DNA of 33,813 bases. It comes from an uncultured Verrucomicrobiota bacterium. GTDB taxonomy: Bacteria > Verrucomicrobiota > Verrucomicrobiia > Opitutales > Opitutaceae. The position numbers and the translations under genes are program-made. The notes beneath the pieces were generated by a model. The model did not search any database. It was not told the DNA's origin and saw only the letters and a program-made list of their open reading frames with translations. Positions 17,011 to 25,743 of this stretch are shown in pieces; within the stretch, counting starts at the first letter, position 1, and the number at the start of each line of letters is the position of its first letter. The DNA is taken from the NCBI GenBank assembly GCA_903856725.1, contig CAIOCT010000001.1, positions 1 through 33,813 on the forward strand, in the 5' to 3' direction.

Positions 17011-17127
17011 TTAAGGTTTAAGCTGTAAACGGTAAGTCCTTGCCCTTGCTACTCCCCCTTGCGCAGTAATTAAACCCTGATCAGTCTTTGCAGCTTACGA
17101 CTTAAACCTTATCGCGCTTAAACCTTA
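17011..17127. repeat. Inverted repeats in the pyrH-frr gap
   Basis: TAAGGTTTAAGC (17012-17023) is perfectly complementary to GCTTAAACCTTA (17116-17127), and an 11-base partial copy, CTTAAACCTTA, occurs at 17101-17111. The arms flank about 90 bp, so this is more likely a degenerate dispersed intergenic repeat than a tight terminator. The last arm ends 7 bases before the frr start. Confidence 0.55.
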
Positions 17128-17134
17128 TTCCCTT

Positions 17135-17692
17135 ATGAGCCAATCCATCCTTACTGACGTCGCGGCCCGCATGAAAAAAGCGATCGATTTCACGCTGCAC
17201 GAATTTAGCACCATCCACACCGGCAAAGCCTCCCCCGCCATGGTCGAAGGCGTGATGGTCGAAGCCTATGGGTCAATGATGCGCCTCAAGGAATGCGCGG
17301 CCATCAGCACGCCCGACGCCCGCATGATTCAAGTTCAGCCTTGGGATAAAGGGCTCATTCGCGCCGTAGAAAAGGCCCTGCAACAGGCCAACCTCGGCAT
17401 TAATCCCGTGGTGGATGGTAGCTTAATCCGCCTCCCGCTGCCCGATCTTTCCAAAGAACGTCGTCTCGAATTTGTCAAAGTTGCCCATAAACTGGCGGAA
17501 GAGGGCCGCGTTAATCTTCGTCATGCCCGCCGTGATGCCATGGAAAATGTTAAGAAGGCTAAAAAAGACGGCAAAATGTCCGAAGACGAAGAGAAGCGTC
17601 TCGAAAAAGAAATCCAGACGCTGACCGACAAATCCATCAAGGACATCGACACCCACCTCGCTCACAAAGAGAAGGATCTCACGACGGTTTAA
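17135..17692 (+). CDS. frr: Ribosome recycling factor
   Basis: RRF works with EF-G to split the post-termination ribosome. The 185-residue product matches the family's usual length and has FTLHEFSTIHTGKASPAMVEG (18-38), the compact beta domain YGSMMRLKECAAISTPDARMIQVQPWD, the hinge region INPVVDGSLIRLPLPDLSKERR, and the long basic helix RVNLRHARRDAMENVKKAKKDGKMSEDE. It lies downstream of pyrH and ends in a two-hairpin region with an intrinsic terminator. It has no evident Shine-Dalgarno sequence. Confidence 0.97.
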   Translation: MSQSILTDVAARMKKAIDFTLHEFSTIHTGKASPAMVEGVMVEAYGSMMRLKECAAISTPDARMIQVQPWDKGLIRAVEKALQQANLGINPVVDGSLIRLPLPDLSKERRLEFVKVAHKLAEEGRVNLRHARRDAMENVKKAKKDGKMSEDEEKRLEKEIQTLTDKSIKDIDTHLAHKEKDLTTV

Positions 17693-17698
17693 GCGCGA

Positions 17699-17717
17699 GC
17701 AGGCGATTTACGCCTGC
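17699..17717 (+). repeat. Hairpin directly after frr
   Basis: GCAGGCG (17699-17705) and CGCCTGC (17711-17717) form a perfect 7-bp stem around ATTTA. It has no T tract and precedes the true terminator. It may protect the message end. Confidence 0.6.
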
Positions 17718-17728
17718 GAACCGCCCCC

Positions 17729-17753
17729 GCCCGCCAGCCCGGCGGGCTTTTTT
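17729..17753 (+). terminator. Intrinsic terminator of pyrH-frr
   Basis: A perfect 7-bp GC stem, GCCCGCC (17729-17735) and GGCGGGC (17741-17747), has a 5-nt loop and is followed at once by six T residues. This is the clearest rho-independent terminator in the window, 37 bp after the frr stop. Confidence 0.92.
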
Positions 17754-18023
17754 GTGCCTCATGAGCCAGGGGGTTGCCCATTGCCCATAACAATTCCCCG
17801 CCGCCGCATTTTAATGTTTTCCGCAACCCGTTCATTCCTCGAACGCCAATGAATCCCGACCTGCAGACGCATTTCTCGCCAACTCCCTCCCGACGGCTTG
17901 CGCCTAGCCTGCAGTTTCGCGCGATCAAACAAGGAATAAACTCCCAGCAGCAAGCAGGCCGCAATGGGGCAGCTCCCTGCTTGCATTCTGTCCCCGGTAC
18001 CTTGTCTTCTGTTCTCTGAATTC
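17754..18023. other. Intergenic region before uvrD, with hairpin and pyrimidine-rich tract
   Basis: No gene is seen in these 270 bp, although a frame is open into uvrD from 17964. A perfect 9-bp inverted repeat, GCAAGCAGG (17950-17958) and CCTGCTTGC (17976-17984), has a 17-nt loop. It is followed by a C/T-rich stretch with repeated TCTG/TCTTCTG units running to the uvrD ATG. The stretch resembles reiterated intergenic repeats I recall from Opitutaceae genomes. Confidence 0.5.
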
Positions 18024-20039
18024 ATGGATTTTGTTCTCCCCAGTGATTTTGCCAGCCGACCACTTGATGTGCCGGCCATCGACTTTCAGGCCCTGCTTAA
18101 TGCTGAGCAATTTGCAGCGGTCACCGCACCGCCTGGCCCACTTCTCGTGTTAGCCGGCGCCGGCTCGGGCAAGACCCGCACGCTCACTTACCGCGTAGCC
18201 TACTTGCTTTCCCAAGGCGTCAAGCCAGGTGAAATCCTCCTCCTCACCTTCACGAATAAAGCGGCCAAGGAAATGCTCCACCGCGTGCAAGATCTCACCG
18301 GCATCGAACCCGCCCGCTTCTGGGGCGGCACGTTTCACTCCCTCGGGAATCGCGCGCTACGCATGTACGGCGAAGCCATTCAGCTGCCAAAAAATTTTAC
18401 CATCCTCGACGCCGACGAATCTGAATCGCTCCTCAAACAAACCGTCGAGCAGGCCGATAAGCTTTTCTTTAAAGACAAAACTAACCCGCGCCCCGGTCCC
18501 CTGTTCAGTGTCCTCTCCCTCGCTCGCAACACTCAGCTTTCACTTGCCGACACCGTCGCGAAAAATTTTCCGCAATACAGCGATATCGCCGGACGCTTCC
18601 CCGCATTTGCCACCGCCTACGCGAAAGCTAAACGCGACCAATCAGTTGTCGATTACGACGACCTGCTCGAGCTCTGGCTTAAGCTGCTGACGGATGCGCC
18701 GGAGGTCGCAAAATATTTTGCCGCCCGCTTTCGCCACGTCCTCGTCGACGAGTATCAAGACACCAACACCATCCAGGCCCAGATCGTGGATAAACTGGCG
18801 GCGCACCACTGCGTCATGGCCGTCGGCGATGATGCGCAGTGTATCTACTCGTGGCGTGGCGCCGATTTTGAAAACATCATGTCGTTCCCTGAACGGCACC
18901 CGGGCACGGTGATCCATCGGATCGAGATCAACTATCGTTCCACCCCCGAAATTCTGGCCTTTGCGAACGGCGTGCTGAATGCGCAACCCAAAGGCCGCCA
19001 CTTTGACAAGGAACTCCGCGCCGCGCGCAAACACTCTATTAAGCCCTACGTCGTCGCCACCATGGACGACCGCGAGCAAGCCGAGTTCATTCTCAAACGC
19101 ATCCACTCGCTCATCACCGATGACGGCGTCGCGGCGAAGGAGATCGCGATCCTTTACCGCTCCCATTTTCTCGCCCTCGAAATGCAATTGGCGCTCTCGC
19201 GCGCAGGCATGCCCTATCAAATTACCTCTGGGGTGAAATTCTTCGAACGCCAGCACGTCCGTGATCTCATCGCCTTACTGCGTTTTGTTTATAACCCCAG
19301 TGACGCGCAGGCGTGGCAGCGCATCGCTATTTTATTACCCAAAGTCGGCGAAAAGGGCGCCCAAAAGATCCACGCCGCGGCTCTCGATCACGCGCGCCTG
19401 ATGCAGCAAAATTTTATCGACGCTCTCAATACTGATGACGTGAAGAGCAAAGTGGCCAAAGACGCTAAAGATGATTGGTCCAATTTCTGCGCCTCACTGC
19501 GCCAAGTTGCGGATGCCATGAGCCACGAAAAGCCGAGCGACACCGTCACCGTCGCGATCGAAGGCTGGTATGGCGATTACCTCAAAGGCGCCTACGCCGA
19601 TTACGTGGATCGACTTGAGGAATTAAAAGCGCTCGTCGGCTTCGCTGCGCGTTTCGAGGAAATGCAGGATCTGCTCGCCCAAATCGTTTTGCTGAACGGC
19701 GAGACGAGTGACAAACACGTCGATGCCAATGAGGATGCCGTCAAACTGACGACCGTCCATCAGGCCAAAGGCTTAGAATACGATGTCGTTTTTTTGATTG
19801 GCGCCGCCGATGGACAATTTCCTGGTCGGCGCGCCATTGAGAGCGGTGATGTGGAAGAAGAACGTCGCCTTTTTTACGTCGCGGTCACGCGGGCGAAAAA
19901 TGAACTTTATATTAGCTACCCGAAGGTAGCGAGTCGCGCCGGTCCCGGCGGCATGATGCTTAATCCCTCCCGCTTCCTCGAAGAATTAGACGAAGATCTC
20001 TATGAAGAGCTGCGTATCAAGCGCAGTTACGGCTGGTAA
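18024..20039 (+). CDS. UvrD/PcrA-family DNA helicase
   Basis: This is an SF1A 3'-5' DNA helicase for repair and replication, 671 residues from the ATG at 18024. The upstream open extension to 17964 lies in intergenic repeat sequence and is left out. All helicase motifs are seen: FQALLNAEQFAAV (Q motif), AGAGSGKT (44-51), LLLTFTNKAAKEM, LVDEYQDTN (II), VGDDAQCIYSWRGA (III), INYRSTPEIL (IV), TTVHQAKGLEYDVVFL (V), and EERRLFYVAVTRAKNEL (VI). The protein ends about 50 residues after motif VI, shorter than PcrA/UvrD, and lacks the Tudor-like tail that contacts RNA polymerase. That resembles Rep-like forms, so a name beyond the family is not given. Neighbours give no further hint. Confidence 0.95.
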   Translation: MDFVLPSDFASRPLDVPAIDFQALLNAEQFAAVTAPPGPLLVLAGAGSGKTRTLTYRVAYLLSQGVKPGEILLLTFTNKAAKEMLHRVQDLTGIEPARFWGGTFHSLGNRALRMYGEAIQLPKNFTILDADESESLLKQTVEQADKLFFKDKTNPRPGPLFSVLSLARNTQLSLADTVAKNFPQYSDIAGRFPAFATAYAKAKRDQSVVDYDDLLELWLKLLTDAPEVAKYFAARFRHVLVDEYQDTNTIQAQIVDKLAAHHCVMAVGDDAQCIYSWRGADFENIMSFPERHPGTVIHRIEINYRSTPEILAFANGVLNAQPKGRHFDKELRAARKHSIKPYVVATMDDREQAEFILKRIHSLITDDGVAAKEIAILYRSHFLALEMQLALSRAGMPYQITSGVKFFERQHVRDLIALLRFVYNPSDAQAWQRIAILLPKVGEKGAQKIHAAALDHARLMQQNFIDALNTDDVKSKVAKDAKDDWSNFCASLRQVADAMSHEKPSDTVTVAIEGWYGDYLKGAYADYVDRLEELKALVGFAARFEEMQDLLAQIVLLNGETSDKHVDANEDAVKLTTVHQAKGLEYDVVFLIGAADGQFPGRRAIESGDVEEERRLFYVAVTRAKNELYISYPKVASRAGPGGMMLNPSRFLEELDEDLYEELRIKRSYGW

Positions 20040-20131
20040 CGCGACCTTCCGCGCAGCGCACCCTTAACTGAGAATTGCAAACACCGCGTTGATGAGTTTG
20101 CTGAGCCTTCTTCCTTTCACCTCCTTTATTA

Positions 20132-21538
20132 ATGTCTGACTCACGCATTCCCGTTACGGTTCTCACTGGCTTCCTCGGCGCCGGAAAAACCACCCTGCTC
20201 AATCGCATCCTCACGGAACAGCACGGTAAAAAAATTGCGGTGATTGAAAATGAGTTCGGCGAAGTCGGCGTCGACAACCAACTGGTTATTCAATCTGACG
20301 AGGAAATCTTTGAAATGAACAACGGCTGCATTTGTTGCACCGTACGCGGCGATCTCCTCCGCATTCTCAGCCGGCTGATGAAGCGCAAGGATCGACTCGA
20401 TGCTATTCTCATCGAGACCACCGGCCTCGCTAATCCCGCCCCGGTGGCCCAGACGTTTTTCTCCGACCCAGAAATGAAGGAGCAGTTTCGCTTGGACGCC
20501 ATTGTCACGCTCGTCGATGCCAAGCACATCCTCCTGCACTTAGGCGATTCACCTGAAGCCATTAAACAAATCGGCTTTGCTGATGTTATTTTGCTCAATA
20601 AGACTGATCTCGTCTCCCCGACCGAACTCGCCGCGCTCGAGCAGCGGATTAAATCGATCAACGCAGTCGCTAAAGTTCATCGCACGACCAATGCCAGCCT
20701 GCCCCTGAATCAAGTCATTGATATCGGTGGTTTCAATCTCGAGCGTGCGATTGAGGTCGATCCACAATTCCTCGAAACAGAATATCCCTTTGAATGGGCC
20801 GGCGCCTACGAACTCGCTCCCGGCGCCTACAAACTCGCCATTGGTCACGCTCACCATCACGGGGGACCTGAGCATGACCACAGCCACGACCACGAGTGCG
20901 GTGAAGATTGTGGCCACAATCACAACGAGCTCGATGTCGTCTTGCTCCCTCTAAAAAGCCTCACACCCGCCGACCTGAACACCGCGCGCGATGCGGCAGT
21001 TTTAACCTTCTCTGATTGGGAAAAAATCATCCTGCCTGATGAAACTATTGCGCCCGGCCAGGTCCTTCATCGGCTTAAACTTAAAGATGAGCAGGGCCAC
21101 TTTTCCGTTAAAATTGCGACCGCCGGACACTATTTGCTCATTACTGGGCACGATGTACCGACCCATTTGCACGGCCCCGATGGTAATGTAATTCGCTACG
21201 TCTGGGACCAAGGCTTTCGCCATGAACACAGTCACGACGGGGATGTTTCATCGGTCGGCATCAGCGTCGCCGGCGAACTTGATGGGAAAAAACTGAACAC
21301 CTGGATTTCTAAATTACTCGAAACCAAAGGTGGGGATATTTTTCGCATGAAGGGTGTGCTCGTGGTCAAAGGAACCAACAAGCGCCTCGTCTGCCAAGGT
21401 GTTCACATGCTCTTCGATGCTCAATTTGATCGAGAATGGCGTGACGGCGAAAATCGCACAAATACCCTCATCTTCATCGGGAAAAATCTTGATCGCGCCG
21501 CCCTGACCGAAGGCTTCAAAGCGTGCTTAGTTAAATAA
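20132..21538 (+). CDS. CobW/COG0523 GTPase with His-rich insertion
   Basis: This is a G3E-family GTPase that probably delivers a metal (zinc is the best-studied case) to client proteins in the cytoplasm. The 468 residues show Walker [10 protein letters not shown] (13-21), [12 protein letters not shown], the metal-binding CICC (66-69, preceded by NNG), [12 protein letters not shown] (94-105), and NKTD (156-159). A His/Asp/Glu-rich segment covers 239-264. It is followed by an extra region of about 105 residues (265-370) with more His ([23 protein letters not shown]) that most CobW proteins lack. The usual CobW_C domain is at about 375-465. A 7-residue tandem duplication lies at 224-237. I found no Zur box upstream. 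Confidence 0.93.
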   Translation: MSDSRIPVTVLTGFLGAGKTTLLNRILTEQHGKKIAVIENEFGEVGVDNQLVIQSDEEIFEMNNGCICCTVRGDLLRILSRLMKRKDRLDAILIETTGLANPAPVAQTFFSDPEMKEQFRLDAIVTLVDAKHILLHLGDSPEAIKQIGFADVILLNKTDLVSPTELAALEQRIKSINAVAKVHRTTNASLPLNQVIDIGGFNLERAIEVDPQFLETEYPFEWAGAYELAPGAYKLAIGHAHHHGGPEHDHSHDHECGEDCGHNHNELDVVLLPLKSLTPADLNTARDAAVLTFSDWEKIILPDETIAPGQVLHRLKLKDEQGHFSVKIATAGHYLLITGHDVPTHLHGPDGNVIRYVWDQGFRHEHSHDGDVSSVGISVAGELDGKKLNTWISKLLETKGGDIFRMKGVLVVKGTNKRLVCQGVHMLFDAQFDREWRDGENRTNTLIFIGKNLDRAALTEGFKACLVK

Positions 21539-21591
21539 GCGCCGCGGACCGCTCCCAGGAGTTAGCTCAGACATCGGTGACTGCGCAGGAG

Positions 21592-21621
21592 ATGGGAGCT
21601 GGGGGAAACCCAGACTCCCAT
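21592..21621. repeat. Hairpin between convergent genes
   Basis: ATGGGAGCTGGG (21592-21603) pairs with CCCAG-CTCCCAT (21609-21621) with one bulged A and a 5-nt loop. It sits between the cobW-like stop and the dehydrogenase stop. It lacks a T tract on either strand, so termination for one or both genes is possible but not certain. Confidence 0.5.
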
Positions 21622-21646
21622 TGGAGATCAAGTATCCAACCGGCGG

Positions 21647-24355
21647 TTATAGCTTTTTGAGATAAGCTACGATGTCGGCCACGCCTTGCGCATCGAGGCC
21701 AAGCTGATCAGCACCCATCATCAGCGAACGGCCGAGGCCCTTATTGGTTTTTACCAGATCAGCCGGAATTAACTGGGTAACCCCGCCGAGACTTTGCACG
21801 ACGAGCGGGTCGCCACTTGAAAGCACTAGTCCATGAATAATTTTCCCATCCTTGAGCGTGATGACACTCCCCTCAAAACCATGGGAAATATCCGAGGAAG
21901 GATTCACGATTGAATTAATGACCACCGCCGTAGTTTGAAGTTTCGCGAATGAAGTCAGCGTGGGTCCATATTCCACGCCTTGATCGCCGATGTGGTGACA
22001 CAGGTAGCAAGCCGACACCAACGCGGCACCGCGAACGGGATCACCGGTGAGCGCAGCAATGGCGGCCACCGAAGGCAGCTTAGTCGCCGGCGGCTCAGGC
22101 ACGATACTTTCTGTGATTACCAGCTTAGCAGGATCATAGAGGCCACGTGCTTTGAGTTCAGCTTCGACGCCCAACCCAGCCCAGCGCGTCTTACCATAAT
22201 TAACCACCCACCAGAACGCGTGCTTTTGCACCATGCCCGTGGCCTGCTGCGCGAGATCGAGCAAGCTGAAGACCGCTTCGCGCGTTGGGATAAATCCGAG
22301 CGCCGTCACCGCGGCGAGGCGATCTTTCTCGCTGAGAGTTGTGGCGCGGGCGCGGGCCGCCAAGGGCGCCACTGCTGCCGCTGGCGTCAACCGCCATACC
22401 AAGCCGGCATAAGCCGGCGACCATTTCAAAGCATCTTGCTCGGTCTGGCTCGCTGCCAGCGCTGCGTAAATTCCCGCCTCTTTCCCACTGCAACCCAAAC
22501 CCCACGCCTCGAGGTAGGTGCGATCTTGCCCGTCATAACCCCGAGCCAGGGTCAGCAGAATATCACGCGCTTCGGCCAGCGGCGTATCACGTAAGGCCAG
22601 GGCCACCTCACGCCGTACCGCGGAAGAAGAGTCCTGCGCTAAGGTCGCGGCATGCACGAGCACGGCCTGCCCTTGATTCCGCAGCGCCCGCCAAGCAACG
22701 ATGCGAGTTTGCGGGTCGTTGGCGGTTAAGAGTGACTCGACGCGCGCCAGCCCGGTCGCACCCATTTCAGCAAGCAGCCAAATGGCCCGAGCCTGCACAT
22801 AAGGATTAGCGTCATCGAGGAGCGCTGCCACCGGCGCCACCGCGGCAGCTCCTTGCGCGCGCAGGCGCAGGTACCCTACTGCACGCACATTAACCGCGGG
22901 ACTGCGCAGCGCGGTGATTTGTCCAGCGGTTGTCGCCAGATCAAATTTCGGCACCACCGATTTAAAGCCCTTCGGCGCGACGCGATAAATAGCCCCAGCG
23001 AGTTGCTCATCTAAATCTGCGTGCCCGCCAACCCGGGGATCGAACCAATCAGCAATATAAATGGCGCCATCAGCGCCGACCATGACATCGGACGGGCGAA
23101 AGAATGTCGCGAGTTCATCGCTCGTCTTGCCGCGGAGACTATCGATGCCGGCAAAAGTCTGCGTCGCATTACTGGTCACAAAATTAAAGCGCTCGAGACT
23201 AAAGCCGGCCCCCACGGGTTGAGGGTGATAACCAAGGATCGTGTTACGCGCCGCATCCGCACTGAGCAACGTGCCGCGCCAAGCTGGCCCAAACGCATCG
23301 CCCTCATAAAATGCGATACCGGTCGGCGCCCCTGCGCCGTAAATATCGCCCGCCGGCATCACGCCAGGATCTTCCTGCCGCCACTGCGCCGTCATGATAC
23401 TTTGCCCCGGGCGACGATCCGCCCCCCAATTGCGTCGACCATCGCGGGAAAAGAAACCGGCGTTGCCGTACGTTAAGACGTGGGTTGTGCGCGAGGCCGG
23501 GGTGTCGTCATTGTCATTTTGGAAAATATCCCCGAAGGACGTCACGGTTTGTTCGAAACTGTTGCGAAAACCAAAACCGAGAATCTCCACGTGAGTCGCA
23601 TCAGGGCGCATGCGCAGATTATAACCACCCACATAGACGTGGCCGTCATCACTGGTCGCTCCGGCTAATTCAATTGGCTTCCAGCTAAAAAGATTAGGCG
23701 AAAACACGCCATGAGGATCGTAGGCGCTGCCGATGCGAAAAGCTTTTCCCGAGCGATCCGTGAAATGGGCACTCGTGTTGCCTTGGCTGAAGTACCAGTG
23801 GCCATCCGGACCGAATGTAACCGAGTGCAGCGCGTGATCGTGATTGCGGCCATTAAAGCCACTGAGCAACACCTCGCGCTTGTCCACTTGGGGATCAAAC
23901 CGACCATTCCGATCGACATCCGTATAGACAATCAAATCGGGCGCACAGGAAACGATGATCTGATTGTCGATCACCGCGATGCCGAGCGGGGCCACTAAGC
24001 CGAGCTCTTGCACGAAAACGTGACTGGAGTCAGCGACGCCATCGCCATTGGTATCTTCGAGCACAACAATGCGATCACCGGCTTTATCCCGCCCCGCATG
24101 AGCACGATAATTAACCGCCTCCGTCACCCAGATGCGGCCCTGGGCATCGACATCCATATTCGTTGGATTGCGCAATTGCGGCGCCTGCGCCCAGAGCGTG
24201 AGCTCAAACCCTGCCGGCACGGTAAAGCGATCGGTGGGCACAAATTTAGATAAAGGCACCGGAGCCGGCGCCACCGTTTGGGCCCGACAGAGCGGCAACG
24301 ATGAGGACCATAACAGTGCGACCAAGACAGAACGAGTAACACGGGATAGCATCAT
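21647..24355 (-). CDS. PVC-type membrane-bound dehydrogenase/HEAT/cytochrome c fusion
   Basis: This exported protein of 902 residues has a signal peptide (MMLSRVTRSVLVALLWSSSL..., cleaved near AQT). The N-terminal half is a beta-propeller sorbosone/glucose dehydrogenase-like domain of the type abundant in Planctomycetes and Verrucomicrobia (TIGR02604 style): LRNPTNMDVDAQGRIWVTE, EDTNGDGVAD, GRNHDHALHSVTFGPDG, RPSDVMVGADGAIYIADW. HEAT-like repeats follow (about 490-720). A C-terminal cytochrome c segment with heme motif CYLCH (783-787) and a probable Met ligand in SLMMGADQL ends the protein. It likely oxidises a sugar or alcohol in the periplasm and passes electrons to its heme. The substrate is unknown. 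The ATG at 24355 is preferred over 24382 because it starts the signal peptide. Confidence 0.92.
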   Translation of the reverse strand: MMLSRVTRSVLVALLWSSSLPLCRAQTVAPAPVPLSKFVPTDRFTVPAGFELTLWAQAPQLRNPTNMDVDAQGRIWVTEAVNYRAHAGRDKAGDRIVVLEDTNGDGVADSSHVFVQELGLVAPLGIAVIDNQIIVSCAPDLIVYTDVDRNGRFDPQVDKREVLLSGFNGRNHDHALHSVTFGPDGHWYFSQGNTSAHFTDRSGKAFRIGSAYDPHGVFSPNLFSWKPIELAGATSDDGHVYVGGYNLRMRPDATHVEILGFGFRNSFEQTVTSFGDIFQNDNDDTPASRTTHVLTYGNAGFFSRDGRRNWGADRRPGQSIMTAQWRQEDPGVMPAGDIYGAGAPTGIAFYEGDAFGPAWRGTLLSADAARNTILGYHPQPVGAGFSLERFNFVTSNATQTFAGIDSLRGKTSDELATFFRPSDVMVGADGAIYIADWFDPRVGGHADLDEQLAGAIYRVAPKGFKSVVPKFDLATTAGQITALRSPAVNVRAVGYLRLRAQGAAAVAPVAALLDDANPYVQARAIWLLAEMGATGLARVESLLTANDPQTRIVAWRALRNQGQAVLVHAATLAQDSSSAVRREVALALRDTPLAEARDILLTLARGYDGQDRTYLEAWGLGCSGKEAGIYAALAASQTEQDALKWSPAYAGLVWRLTPAAAVAPLAARARATTLSEKDRLAAVTALGFIPTREAVFSLLDLAQQATGMVQKHAFWWVVNYGKTRWAGLGVEAELKARGLYDPAKLVITESIVPEPPATKLPSVAAIAALTGDPVRGAALVSACYLCHHIGDQGVEYGPTLTSFAKLQTTAVVINSIVNPSSDISHGFEGSVITLKDGKIIHGLVLSSGDPLVVQSLGGVTQLIPADLVKTNKGLGRSLMMGADQLGLDAQGVADIVAYLKKL

Positions 24356-24511
24356 GGGGTGAAAAACAGGGTGAAAAAACAACAGAACTACCGATGCTTT
24401 TATTCTATAGAGGTCTTAGCCAGCTGAGCGCAAGGCTCACCTCAGGTATTGCGAAATTCTCAGCGCTGGACTGTTGCGAACCATTAAGCGTAAAAATCAG
24501 TGAACGATTTT

Positions 24512-25588
24512 ATGAATTTCTCTAAACACTGGACCGCGACCCTCGACGATTACGTCATCGATCTCGCCTGGTCTCCTGATGGGGCGGTCCTCGGCGTCGT
24601 CTCGGCTGCCGGCAGCATCACACTCTACGATGCCGTCACCGGCGCGGTGCTTCATAAACTGACCGGCCATGAAAATGGCGCCAATTGTTTGGCTTGGATC
24701 TCAACGAAAGAGGTGCCTGCCCTACTCGCGAGCGGCGGCCAAGATGGCTGTGTGCGTTTTTGGGATGGAGCGACTGGCCGCCAAACCGCTGAAACTAAAC
24801 TTGGCTCTGCTTGGGTGGAGCATCTCGTCTGGCGAGGAGCACGCGCCCTCCCCCCAAACTTGGTGACTACCTCAACGCCGCCAGAAGATCAGGCGTGCCT
24901 GTTTGCCGCGGCTGGAAAAAAACTCGTGGCCCTCCGCCCGGATGGCTCCGTGGCGCATACTTTTCCCGCTGCCCCCAAGACGATCTCGGCGCTGGCTATT
25001 AAACCCGCGACCCAGCCGGAAATCTCACCCGCGCTCGCCTCAGCTTATTTTGGCGGCGTGACGCTGTGGCACCCAGAAACTTTTGGCGCGCTCAAGGAGC
25101 TTCCTTATGGCAATGCCATCCTTGCGCTCACGTGGTCGCCCGACGGCCGCTGGCTAGTCGCGGGTTGTCACGACAACGCGGTCCATCTTTGGGTGCCAAC
25201 GGCAGACATGGAGCTTCAGATGAGCGGCTATGAAACCAAATTACTGGAATTAGGTTTCAGCCGCGATTCCAAGTGGCTCGCCACGGGGGGCGGGCGCGAT
25301 GCTTGTATTTGGGACTGCACGGGCGCGGGCCCCGAAGGCCGCGAGCCGCTCCTCCTGCCCCACGCCACGCGGGTTTGTGCCGTGGCCTTTCAAAATCAAC
25401 ACGGCCTGCTCGCCACGGCCGCGCTCGGTGGTGAATTCTGCCTGTGGGCGCCGACGCGAAAAAATCCGCTGATAGCCGAAGTTAAAATGCCGGTGACGGC
25501 GACGAAATTTGCCTGGCGCCCCGACGACACCATGCTCGCCGTCGGCACCGAAAAAGGCGCCGTGTTTGTTTTTAAATTGGAAAACTAA
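24512..25588 (+). CDS. WD40-repeat protein
   Basis: From the ATG at 24512 the product has 358 residues, and an in-frame GTG at 24500 would add four. It is a single beta-propeller of about seven blades with WD40 signatures: VIDLAWSPDGAVLGVVSAAGSITLYD, HENGANCLAWI, LLASGGQDGCVRFWD, ILALTWSPDGRWLVAGCHDNAVHLW, LELGFSRDSKWLATGGGRDACIWD, and AVAFQNQHGLLATAALGGEFCLW. There is no signal peptide, so it acts in the cytoplasm as a binding scaffold. It is divergent from the dehydrogenase gene and lies near the CobW GTPase, which I recall occurring beside WD40 genes in other bacteria. That link is a guess. Two perfect inverted repeats lie downstream. Confidence 0.9.
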   Translation: MNFSKHWTATLDDYVIDLAWSPDGAVLGVVSAAGSITLYDAVTGAVLHKLTGHENGANCLAWISTKEVPALLASGGQDGCVRFWDGATGRQTAETKLGSAWVEHLVWRGARALPPNLVTTSTPPEDQACLFAAAGKKLVALRPDGSVAHTFPAAPKTISALAIKPATQPEISPALASAYFGGVTLWHPETFGALKELPYGNAILALTWSPDGRWLVAGCHDNAVHLWVPTADMELQMSGYETKLLELGFSRDSKWLATGGGRDACIWDCTGAGPEGREPLLLPHATRVCAVAFQNQHGLLATAALGGEFCLWAPTRKNPLIAEVKMPVTATKFAWRPDDTMLAVGTEKGAVFVFKLEN

Positions 25589-25672
25589 AATCACCCGCGG
25601 CACCGCCCTCCGCCGTTCTGATTAGAATCAATCCCTCCTCAGTTCGGCCAGATTTCAGTCAGCGCTCATCGC

Positions 25673-25694
25673 AAGCTTGAGGCGGATCAAGCTT
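25673..25694. repeat. Inverted repeat 1 upstream of the CxxC protein gene
   Basis: AAGCTTGA (25673-25680) and TCAAGCTT (25687-25694) are perfectly complementary around a 6-nt spacer. It lies after the WD40 gene and before the 25744 gene, only 5 bp from a second perfect inverted repeat. It could be an operator or an mRNA hairpin. Confidence 0.6.
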
Positions 25695-25699
25695 CTCGG

Positions 25700-25721
25700 A
25701 ATTTTCTGTTGCCAGAAAATT
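25700..25721. repeat. Inverted repeat 2 upstream of the CxxC protein gene
   Basis: AATTTTCTG (25700-25708) and CAGAAAATT (25713-25721) are perfectly complementary around a TTGC loop. It is the longest perfect short-loop palindrome I noticed in the window. It is not followed by a T tract, so a plain terminator is less likely than a hairpin or binding site. Confidence 0.6.
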
Positions 25722-25743
25722 GGGCCCTTAATTTATTCACGCC

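Noticed and set aside
17964-18023. N-terminal extension of the UvrD-like helicase
   Set aside because: The extra 20 residues are encoded by repeat-like intergenic DNA, and the helicase N-terminus fits the ATG at 18024.
18642-19256. Open frame of 204 codons on the minus strand
   Set aside because: Shadow of the helicase gene with no domain content.
21980-22594. Open frame of 204 codons on the plus strand
   Set aside because: Antisense to the dehydrogenase/cytochrome gene, which has clear domains throughout.
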